DNA of 64,000 bases from Microcystis elabens FACHB-917 (lineage in GTDB: Bacteria > Cyanobacteriota > Cyanobacteriia > PCC-6307 > Cyanobiaceae), in NCBI RefSeq assembly GCF_014698445.1, contig NZ_JACJSZ010000009.1, forward strand, positions 1 through 64,000, given 5' to 3'. Below are positions 53,960 through 64,000 of the stretch, one piece after another. The notes under the pieces were generated by a model. It was not told the origin of the DNA, ran no database searches, and was given only the letters and a program-made list of their open reading frames with translations. The first letter of the stretch is position 1. Each line of letters begins with the position of its first letter. The position numbers and the translations under genes are program-made.

Positions 53960-56848
53960 GTGCTGCTCGCCGCCTCCCAGCCGATCTGGTCCCTGCCGCT
54001 GGAGAGGGTCTACCCCGCCCTGCAGGCCTCACCCGAGGGCCTCAGCAGCGAGGAGGCGACAAGGCGAATGGTGCGCTATGGGCCCAACCGGCTGCCTCCC
54101 CTGAAGCGGCGACCGCTCGCCCTGCGCTTCGTGGATCAGATGGTTCACTTCATGGCCCTGCTGCTGTGGGTGGCGGGCGGGCTCGCCTTCGCCGCCCGCA
54201 CCCCCCAGCTGGGCTGGGCGATCTGGGCGGTGGTGCTGATCAACGGCCTCTTCTCCTTCTGGCAGGAATTCCACGCGGAGCGCACCCTGGCGGCCCTCAC
54301 CAGGGCCCTGCCCAGACAGGTGCAGGTGTGGCGGGACGGCGCGCTCTGCTTCCTGCCGCTGGAGGACCTGGTGGCCGGGGACCGGCTGCTGATCGAGGAA
54401 GGCGACAAGGTACCGGCAGATGCCCGGGTGAGCCGGGCCGTCGGGCTCTACGTCGATCTCTCGGTGCTCACCGGCGAGTCCCTGCCCGTGGCCCGCGACA
54501 GCGCCCCCCTGCCGGAGAACCGTTCCAGGGCACCGGTGGCCACCAGCGAACGCTCCAATCTGCTGCTGGCCGGCACCACGGTCACCTCGGGGCGTGGGGA
54601 GGCGATCGTCTATGCCACCGGCGCCGAGACCGAATTCGGCCAGGTGGCCCGGCTGGCGGCCGCCACCCAGCGCAGCGCCAGCACCCTGGAGGCGCAGGTG
54701 GGTCGCATCGTGCGCACCATCACCAGCATCGCCCTGGCGACCGGGGCGGTCGTGTTCACTCTCGATCTGCTGTTCGTCGGCATGCCCCCCCTCGAAAGCC
54801 TGGTGTTTGCGATAGGGATCATCGTGGCCTTCGTACCCGAGGGCCTCCTGCCCCAGGTCACCCTCACCCTGGCGCTCAACGTCAAGCGGATGGCGAAACG
54901 CCACGCCCTGGTCCGGCGTCTCTCGGCGGTGGAGACCCTCGGCTCGGTCAGCGTGATCTGCAGCGACAAGACCGGCACCCTCACCGGCAACCGCATGGCG
55001 GTGGAGGACACCTGGCTGGCCGAGGCCGCAGAGCCGCTGCGGCGGCTGCTCCTGCGCGGAGCCGCCCTCTGCTCCAATGCCCGCCTGGAGCGATCCGTCC
55101 CGAACGCCGGCGCGCCCCCGGAACCATGGCGGGCCGTGGGGGATCCCACCGAAACCGCGCTTCTGCTGGCGGCTGCCGCCGCCGGGCTGACACCCGAGGA
55201 ACAGCAGAGGCGCCATCCCCGCCGCCGGGAGATCCCCTTCGATTCCCACCGCCGGCGCATGACCGTGGTGGTGGACTGGAACCCCGAAGCCGACGACCTT
55301 CCCCCGTTGGCCCCCACCCCCCCGGCTGCGGCCACACAGGCCCTGGTGATCACCAAAGGGGCCCCCCTGGAGGTCCTCGAACACTGCAGAGGCTGGATTA
55401 CCGCGGGAGGGTACGAAGCTTTTGACGCCGCCCGGCGCGGGCAGGTGATGGCGGCCAACGACGCCCTGGCGGCCCGGGGCTTCCGGGTGCTGGCCCTCTC
55501 CCTGCGGCCGGGCGATGCCTCTCTCGACGACTCCCCCGCTGAGGAGCTGGAGGCGGAGCAGCTCTTCCTGGGCCTTATCGGTCTCTACGACCCGCCGCGG
55601 CCGGAGGTGCCCGAGGCGATCCGGCGGTGCCAGGAGGCCGGCATCCGGGTCACCATGGTGACGGGCGACTACGGCCTGACGGCCCAGGCGATCGCCCAGC
55701 AGATCGGTCTGCTCGATGCCCCCGCCTCTGCTCAGGAGCATGGAGCCGTCCACCCTGGCAGCAGCCACCACCGGGCCGGTGCCGATCCGGTCCGGGTGAT
55801 CGAGGGGGCCACCCTGAGCCGGGTCAGTGACGTGCAGCTGCGGCAGCTGATCAAGTACCGCCAGCGCCTGGTGTTCGCCCGCATGGCCCCGGAACAGAAA
55901 CTGCGGCTCGTGCAGGCCTACCGCGCCCTGGGGGAGGTGGTGGCCGTCACCGGCGACGGGGTCAACGACGCCCCTGCCCTGCGGGCGGCCGATGTGGGCG
56001 TGGCCATGGGCTGCAGCGGCACCGACGTGGCCCGGGAAGCGGCCGACGTGGTGCTGCTGGACGACAACTTCGCCACCATCGTGGAGGCCGTGCGCTATGG
56101 CCGCTCGGTGGTGGCCAACATCGGCAAGTTCATCACATACATCCTGGTGGCAAACGTGTCGGAGGCAGTGCCCTTCCTGGCGATGGTGGTGCTGCGGATC
56201 CCTGCCGCGCTCACCGTGCTGCAGATCCTGGCTGTGGATCTGGGCACCGACATCCTGCCGGCCCTGGGCCTCGGGGCCGAACTGCCCGAAGCGGGTCTGA
56301 TGCGGCGCCCCCCCCGTCCCCACGATCGGCCGCTGCTCAACCGGGCCGTGATGGTGCGCGGCTATCTGGTGCTGGGCATGGCGGAGGCCCTGACGGCCCT
56401 GGCCGGCTACCTGCTGGTGTGGCAACAGGCAGGCGTCGACTGGAGCACGCTCCGGACCCTGGCCCCCCAGCTGCTGCACGGCACGGCCCCGGCGGCCACC
56501 CTGGCGATCCAGGACAGGGCCGGCACTGTGGCCTTCTGCCTGATCGTGGCCGGTCAGATGGGGGCACTGCTCTCCTGCCGCAGCGACACCCGCCCCGCCT
56601 GGGAGATGCTGGAGTTTCCCAACCGACTGCTCGTCCTGGGTCTGCTCAGCGAGCCCGTCGTGGCGGGGACCCTGGTGCTGGGGCCTCCCCTGGCCGCGAT
56701 GTTCGGCATGGTGCCGTTCCCCCCGGGCTGGCTAGCTCTGATGGCGCTCGCGCCCCTGCTGGTGATCGCTGCCGACGCCCTCCACAAGCGCTGGCAGCGT
56801 CCATCGGGTGCCCCGCGGGCTGAAGGGGGACGTTCAGCGGTGTCCTGA
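53960..56848 (+). CDS. P2-type cation-transporting ATPase
   Basis: A 962-residue P-type ATPase. The cation-pump N-terminal domain is followed by helices, the actuator motif VDLSVLTGESLPVARD, helix 4 GIIVAFVPEGLLPQVTLTLA, the phosphorylation site VICSDKTGTLTGNRM, a KGAPLEVLE nucleotide-binding motif and VVAVTGDGVNDAPALRAADV. The helix-4 sequence VPEGLLPQVTL is closest to the Na,K/H,K-ATPase (P2C) group rather than the PEGLPxxV of calcium pumps such as PacL; sodium or potassium transport is therefore a possibility. C-terminal residues are Arg/Gly-rich. GTG 53960 is the chosen start. There is a small upstream AUG-less leader shared with the pseudogene. Confidence 0.92.
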   Translation: MLLAASQPIWSLPLERVYPALQASPEGLSSEEATRRMVRYGPNRLPPLKRRPLALRFVDQMVHFMALLLWVAGGLAFAARTPQLGWAIWAVVLINGLFSFWQEFHAERTLAALTRALPRQVQVWRDGALCFLPLEDLVAGDRLLIEEGDKVPADARVSRAVGLYVDLSVLTGESLPVARDSAPLPENRSRAPVATSERSNLLLAGTTVTSGRGEAIVYATGAETEFGQVARLAAATQRSASTLEAQVGRIVRTITSIALATGAVVFTLDLLFVGMPPLESLVFAIGIIVAFVPEGLLPQVTLTLALNVKRMAKRHALVRRLSAVETLGSVSVICSDKTGTLTGNRMAVEDTWLAEAAEPLRRLLLRGAALCSNARLERSVPNAGAPPEPWRAVGDPTETALLLAAAAAGLTPEEQQRRHPRRREIPFDSHRRRMTVVVDWNPEADDLPPLAPTPPAAATQALVITKGAPLEVLEHCRGWITAGGYEAFDAARRGQVMAANDALAARGFRVLALSLRPGDASLDDSPAEELEAEQLFLGLIGLYDPPRPEVPEAIRRCQEAGIRVTMVTGDYGLTAQAIAQQIGLLDAPASAQEHGAVHPGSSHHRAGADPVRVIEGATLSRVSDVQLRQLIKYRQRLVFARMAPEQKLRLVQAYRALGEVVAVTGDGVNDAPALRAADVGVAMGCSGTDVAREAADVVLLDDNFATIVEAVRYGRSVVANIGKFITYILVANVSEAVPFLAMVVLRIPAALTVLQILAVDLGTDILPALGLGAELPEAGLMRRPPRPHDRPLLNRAVMVRGYLVLGMAEALTALAGYLLVWQQAGVDWSTLRTLAPQLLHGTAPAATLAIQDRAGTVAFCLIVAGQMGALLSCRSDTRPAWEMLEFPNRLLVLGLLSEPVVAGTLVLGPPLAAMFGMVPFPPGWLALMALAPLLVIAADALHKRWQRPSGAPRAEGGRSAVS

Positions 56849-57095
56849 CCCTGGGCAGGTCCTGCGGCCGGCAAGAGAAAGCAAGGGCCTGTGGGTTTGA
56901 AGGAATGTGAGCGGCCTGGCCCGTCAACCGGCCCCGACGCAGCTCGGAATAAAATGAGATCAGAGAGGGGCCGTCCTCACGGGCCCCTGCCTTCCGACCC
57001 AGCACCGGCCCGAGTCCCCCGCGGCCCGAGCCACCCGTCGATCCCAGGCAGCCCGGACATGTCCCTCTGATCGTTCCGACAGAGGAGTCAGCACC
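56849..57095 (+). promoter_or_regulatory. Leader and promoter region of hsp20
   Basis: About 250 bases between the ATPase stop and hsp20. aataaaatgag at 56948-56958 is the only AT-rich stretch and could include a -10 element. A ribosome site (agaggag) lies at 57080-57086. Small heat-shock genes of cyanobacteria often have a 5' RNA thermometer; I could not confirm one by eye. Confidence 0.4.
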
Positions 57096-57545
57096 ATGGC
57101 CATCATTCCCACCGAAACCCTCAGGGACGTCGAAGAACTCTTCGACCGCTACACCCGCTCCCTGCCCTGGCCCTGGCCCGGAAGTCGTGCCGGTGCCGGC
57201 GGCCTCCTGGCCGACTGGCATCCCCGGGTCGACATCGTCGAAACCGAAGGCGGCTACGAGATCCAGGCCGACATCCCCGGGGTCCGCAAGCAGGACCTGA
57301 AGGTGACCGTCGACGACGGCGTGCTCACCGTGGAGGGGGAACGGCAACAGGAGAAGAAGGAAGAGAACGCCCGCATGCACCGTGTCGAGCGCTCCTACGG
57401 CCACTTCTCCCGCAGCTTCACCCTGCCGCAGGACGCCGACAGCTCCGGCCTGCAGGCCACGGCCCGCGAAGGGCAGCTGACGGTGACGGTGCCGCGCCGG
57501 GGGCCCGCCCCGGGCGCTGAGCCGACCCAGGTTCCGGTGCAGTAA
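57096..57545 (+). CDS. hspA: Small heat-shock protein Hsp20
   Basis: A holdase chaperone of 149 residues. Its alpha-crystallin domain spans about 45-135: HPRVDIVETEGGYEIQADIP, GVRKQDLKVTVDDGVLTVEG and AREGQLTVTVPRRG. The N terminus (MAIIPTETLRDVEELFDRYT) and a Pro/Gly-rich segment precede it; the C-terminal IxI/V motif appears as VPV near the end. It stands alone between the ATPase and the convergent hypE. Confidence 0.95.
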   Translation: MAIIPTETLRDVEELFDRYTRSLPWPWPGSRAGAGGLLADWHPRVDIVETEGGYEIQADIPGVRKQDLKVTVDDGVLTVEGERQQEKKEENARMHRVERSYGHFSRSFTLPQDADSSGLQATAREGQLTVTVPRRGPAPGAEPTQVPVQ

Positions 57546-57575
57546 GCATCGGGGCCGGAAGCAACGGGGCCGGAA

Positions 57576-58616
57576 TCAGCAGATCCTGGGGAGCAGTTCC
57601 CCGCTCAGCGGCACCAGCACCCGTTCGCTACCGAAGGGGGTGCGCAGCAGCACACGGCCCCGGGGCATACCCCCGGGGCCTTTGCCGTTTGAGCCCCCGC
57701 TCACCGCTCCGATCCAGGCACCGCCACCCGGCGCCAGTACCGCCAGGGCCCGCTCCCGTTCGGCTTCGGGAACCACCGCCACGAACCGGCCCTCGTTGGC
57801 CATTTGGAGCGGATCGAAACCGAGCAGCTCACAGGTACGGCGCACCGGCTCGGCCACCGGGATGCGCTCCTCCTCGACCAGCAGCTCCAGCCCTCCGGGG
57901 GCCGCCAGTTCCTGCAGGGCGCTGGCCAGCCCCCCCCGGGTGAGATCCCGCAGGCAGTGGAGCCGCACCCCCGCGGCCAGCAGGGCCTCCACCGCCGGCC
58001 ACAGGGGCATGCAATCGGTCGCCAGGGGGGGCTGCAGGTCGAGGCCATGGCGGGCGGCCAGGATCGCTACTCCGTGGCGGCCCAGATCACCGCTCACCAG
58101 CAGCTGGTCGCCGGGAGCGATGGCCAGCGGATCGATCGGATCGGCCACCTCCAGCACGCCGATGCCGCTGGTGTTGAGGAAGGCCCCGTCGCCCTTGCCC
58201 CGCTCCACCACCTTGGTATCGCCCGTGACGATGCTCATCCCGCAGCGCCGGGCGGCCTCCCCCAGGGACGCCACGATGCGGCGCAGCACGGCCAGCTCCA
58301 GCCCCTCCTCCAGGATCAGGCCCAGGCTCAGCACCAGGGGCCGGGCGCCGGCCATGGCCAGGTCGTTGGCGGTGCCCGTCACCGCCAGGGTGCCGATGTC
58401 GCCCCCCTTGAACTCCAGCGGCTGCACCACGTAGCTGTCGGTGGTGAAGGCCAGGCGGCCGTGGGGCAGGGCCAGGCGGGCGGCATCGTGCAGCACCTGG
58501 TCGGGGTCGGCGTAGAGGCAGCGCAGTTCGGCGTCGATCAGCTGCTGCATCAGGGTGCCTCCGCCGCCGTGGGCCAGCTGGATGCGCGGCGTGGCGGGCA
58601 GTCCCGGCTCAGCCAC
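57576..58616 (-). CDS. hypE: Hydrogenase maturation protein HypE
   Basis: HypE makes the thiocyanate/cyanide ligand of [NiFe] hydrogenases by dehydrating a carbamoyl group that HypF puts on its C-terminal cysteine. The 346-residue product (GTG 58616) ends LPRIC, with the required terminal Cys. AFTTDSYVVQPLEFKGGDIG, RRCGMSIVTGDTKVVERGKG and CLRDLTRGGLASALQELAA are AIR-synthase-type motifs of the family. It overlaps hypD by 8 bases. The open frame upstream is not part of it. Confidence 0.95.
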   Translation of the reverse strand: MAEPGLPATPRIQLAHGGGGTLMQQLIDAELRCLYADPDQVLHDAARLALPHGRLAFTTDSYVVQPLEFKGGDIGTLAVTGTANDLAMAGARPLVLSLGLILEEGLELAVLRRIVASLGEAARRCGMSIVTGDTKVVERGKGDGAFLNTSGIGVLEVADPIDPLAIAPGDQLLVSGDLGRHGVAILAARHGLDLQPPLATDCMPLWPAVEALLAAGVRLHCLRDLTRGGLASALQELAAPGGLELLVEEERIPVAEPVRRTCELLGFDPLQMANEGRFVAVVPEAERERALAVLAPGGGAWIGAVSGGSNGKGPGGMPRGRVLLRTPFGSERVLVPLSGELLPRIC

Positions 58617-59745
58617 GGCGGCCGTAGCGGTGGTAGGCCGCACAGGCCCCCTCCGAGGACACCATCGGTGCCCCCAGGGGATGCTCCGGCGTGCAGGCGC
58701 CCCCGAAGGCCGGGCAGTCCATGGGCCGGGCGCGGCCCTGCAGGATGCGGCCACTGATGCAGACCCCCTCAGCCCCAACCGCGGCCCCCGGCTCCACGCC
58801 GGCCTCGGGCCCACCGGGCAGGTGGGCGAAGCGGGCCCCGGCCTCCAGGTGGCCAAAGGGCGCCCGCAGCCCCAGTCCACCCTCCGGGATAAGGCCGAAG
58901 CCCCGCCAGGGCCGGTCGACGGGCTCGAACACCGACGTCAGCAGGGCCCGGGCCGCCGGATTGCCCTGCGGCCGCACCACCCGGCCGTAGGCATTGGCCA
59001 CCCGGGCCTCGCCCCGCTCCAGCTGGCACACGCAGGCCACCAGTCCCCGCATCAGGTCCAGGGGCTCGAAACCGCTCACCACCACCGGCACCCGGTGCCG
59101 ATCCGCCAGGGCCTCCAGCTCAGCGGTGCCCATCACGGCGCAGACATGCCCCGCCGCCAGGAACCCCTGCACCTGGTTGCCCTCGGACGTGAGAATCGAC
59201 GCCATGGCGGGGGGCACCCGCACATGGGCCGCCAGCAGGGAGAGGTTGGCCACTCCCGCCCCCACCGCCTGGCGCACCAGCAGGGCCGTGGCCGGGGCCG
59301 TGGTCTCGAAGCCCACCGCCAGGAACACCACATGACGTTCGGGATGGCGCCGGGCGAGGACCAGGGCCTCCAGGGGGGAGGTGAGCAGGCGCACGTCGCC
59401 CCCCTCGGCCCGCACCCCCAGCAGATCCCCCGGCCCTCCGTCGGCGCCATCGCCCGGCACCCGCAGCATGTCGCCATAGGAGCAGACAATCACCTCGGGC
59501 CGCCGGGCCAGGGCCCGGGCGGCATCGATCGTGGCGCCGGGCGTGACGCACACCGGGCAGCCGGGCCCGTGGATCAGCCGCAGCCCGGGGGGCAGCAGCT
59601 GGTGAAGGCCCCAGCGCACGATGGCGTGGGTCTGGCCGCCGCACACCTCCATCAGTGTCCAGGGACGGGTGGTGATCGCCGCCAGCTCGGCCGCCAGCTC
59701 CCGCACGGCGGCCACCTCCGCCGTCGCCGCCAGCGGAGCGCTCAC
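58609..59745 (-). CDS. hypD: Hydrogenase maturation protein HypD
   Basis: HypD is the [4Fe-4S] scaffold on which Fe(CN)2CO is assembled with HypC. The 378-residue product starts at GTG 59745, coupled by 4 bases to the upstream DHOD-like gene. LMEVCGGQTHAIVRWG, IHGPGCPVCVTPGATID, GFETTAPATALLVRQA and HVCAVMGTAELEALADRH are conserved. The C-terminal cysteines appear in RPMDCPAFGGACTPEHPLG. Together with hypE it implies a [NiFe] hydrogenase elsewhere in the genome. Confidence 0.95.
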   Translation of the reverse strand: MSAPLAATAEVAAVRELAAELAAITTRPWTLMEVCGGQTHAIVRWGLHQLLPPGLRLIHGPGCPVCVTPGATIDAARALARRPEVIVCSYGDMLRVPGDGADGGPGDLLGVRAEGGDVRLLTSPLEALVLARRHPERHVVFLAVGFETTAPATALLVRQAVGAGVANLSLLAAHVRVPPAMASILTSEGNQVQGFLAAGHVCAVMGTAELEALADRHRVPVVVSGFEPLDLMRGLVACVCQLERGEARVANAYGRVVRPQGNPAARALLTSVFEPVDRPWRGFGLIPEGGLGLRAPFGHLEAGARFAHLPGGPEAGVEPGAAVGAEGVCISGRILQGRARPMDCPAFGGACTPEHPLGAPMVSSEGACAAYHRYGRRG

Positions 59746-60772
59746 CAGGGACCGGGCGCCGCCGCGGCCTCGGCGGGCAGGAAGGTCTGGACGGCGCGCA
59801 TGTACTGGGAACGCTCGTACTCGCTCGGATCGGGGCAGCGCTGCTGGCTCATGCAGCCGATCAGCTCCCGGGCCGTGGCGTGCTCGTGCTCCAGCAGCCA
59901 CTGCTCCAGCTCCTCCTCCAGGCCGGTGAGCCGGGCGGGACCGTGGCGCAGAAGGGCGGCCACCACCTGGGTGATGGCCGCACCCGCCATCAGCAGGCGC
60001 ACCACGTCGGTGCCGCGGTGCACGCCGCCGGTGGCCGCCAGATCCAGCGGGTGCCGGCCGTGCAGCAAGGCGATCCAGCGCAGGGGCAGCCGCAGATCGT
60101 GGGGGGTGGAAAGCAGCAGGTTGGGGCGCACTTCCAGCTCCTCGATGTCGATGTCGGGCTGGTAGAAGCGGTTGAAGAGCACCAGGCCATCGGCCCCGGC
60201 GGCGGCCAGCCGCTTGGCCATGGCGCTGAAATTGGTGAAGAAGGGGCTGAGCTTCACGGCCAGGGGCAGGGTCACCTCGGCGCGCACCTCGGCGACGATC
60301 TCCAGCACCTGGTTCTCGATCGCGGCGCTGGAGAGGTCGGGGTCGGTGGGGACCGAATAGATGTTCAGCTCCAGGGCGCTGGCGCCGGCCGCCTCCAGGC
60401 GCCGCGCCACCTGCACCCACTGGCCGGGATGGGCGCCGTTGAGGCTCGCGATCACGGGCACCGTCAGCCGGGAGCGGGCCTGCTCCAGGTGGCGCAGGTA
60501 GAGGTCGTGGCCCACGTGGAAGATCGAGGGCTCGGGGAAGTAGCTGAGCGCCTCCCCGTAGCTGTCCGCACCCTGGATGGTGACCCGGTGCAGCTCCAGC
60601 TGGTCGCGCTCGATCTGCTCCTCGAACAGGGAATGCAGCACCACGGCGGCGGCGCCGGCCTCCTCAAGCCGCAGCAGCTGGTCGATGTCCTCGCTGAGGG
60701 GTGCCGCGGCCCCCACCACCAGCGGACTGCGCAGCTCCAGCCCCAGATAGGTGACGGAAAGATCGGGACGGT

Positions 60773-60776
<4 letters not shown>
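59742..60776 (-). CDS. Dihydroorotate-dehydrogenase-like protein linked to nifJ
   Basis: A 344-residue FMN-binding TIM-barrel protein related to class 1B dihydroorotate dehydrogenase. LSVTYLGLELRSPLVVGAAA is the N terminus; VPVIASLNGAHPGQWVQVAR, LPLAVKLSPFFTNFSAMAKR and LAATGGVHRGTDVVRLLMAG are the phosphate-site strands. Homologues regularly accompany nifJ and are annotated dihydroorotate dehydrogenase, but the gene order suggests a redox role with pyruvate:ferredoxin oxidoreductase. Its start overlaps the nifJ stop by 4 bases and its stop overlaps the hypD GTG, so the four genes form one operon. Confidence 0.9.

Positions 60777-64000
<3,224 letters not shown>

Overview
The window is a high-GC, gene-dense stretch of a picocyanobacterial chromosome with an alpha-carboxysome (the Synechococcus/Cyanobium group). 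The evidence is a full cso operon with form IA RuBisCO, csoS1D, chpX with ndhF4/ndhD4, and acRAF with cbbX. Light-independent protochlorophyllide reductase genes, picocyanobacterial small proteins, and hypD/hypE next to nifJ agree. The hydrogenase-maturation and pyruvate:ferredoxin oxidoreductase genes suggest a freshwater, brackish or Cyanobium-like lineage rather than open-ocean Prochlorococcus. I see no rRNA, tRNA, CRISPR array, transposase or integrase.

Layout. 1-4081: the end-truncated start of an unrecognised gene, an AT-rich spacer, then chlN-chlB and a repeat-rich hypothetical gene, all on the minus strand. 4222-5917: a broken oxygen-sensor/GGDEF gene. 6061-23080: a 17 kb carbon-concentrating supercluster. 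It holds csoS1D, rdgB on the opposite strand, sbtA-sbtB, then csoS1-cbbL-cbbS-csoS2-csoSCA-csoS4A-csoS4B-csoS1E, a bacterioferritin-like gene, ndhF4-ndhD4-chpX and acRAF-cbbX. From csoS1 on the genes are same-strand with mostly very short gaps or overlaps. Bicarbonate import, CO2 hydration, shell, enzyme, assembly factor and activase are therefore together. 23084-31752: dnaA, htrA, two small glycosyltransferases, a GNAT, a hydrolase, an ABC exporter, hisG and glyoxalase II. 31882-33960: a partner-switching module (STAS antagonist, anti-sigma kinase, SpoIIE-type phosphatase) whose phosphatase gene is broken. 33947-36868: iron ABC ATPase, ridA, a short sepF-like gene, an L,D-transpeptidase-like gene and a small hypothetical gene. 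36998-42822: magnesium chelatase H (an atypical, BchH-like form) and D. 42748-52311: a Trp-rich protein, FAH hydrolase, malic enzyme, a membrane protein, a pyrF-pyrE fusion, a small conserved protein and an RND pump. 52352-57545: a phosphoribosyltransferase ORF running into a decayed TraB/GumN pseudogene, a P2-type ATPase and an Hsp20. 57576-64000: hypE, hypD, a dihydroorotate-dehydrogenase-like gene and nifJ in one overlapping minus-strand operon.

Most interesting signals: (1) the H subunit at 36998 carries motifs I associate with anoxygenic BchH rather than cyanobacterial ChlH; (2) two signalling genes (oxygen-sensing GGDEF, SpoIIE phosphatase) are each frameshifted at a run of nine G, and the phosphatase also carries a 20-bp tandem duplication, so they are either decaying, phase-variable, or misassembled; (3) a TraB/GumN pseudogene lies antisense to a phosphoribosyltransferase ORF that appears to have lost its stop; (4) a bacterioferritin-like protein with an intact-looking di-iron site sits inside the carboxysome operon. 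Coordinates and motifs were read by eye; family names come from memory, with no database search.
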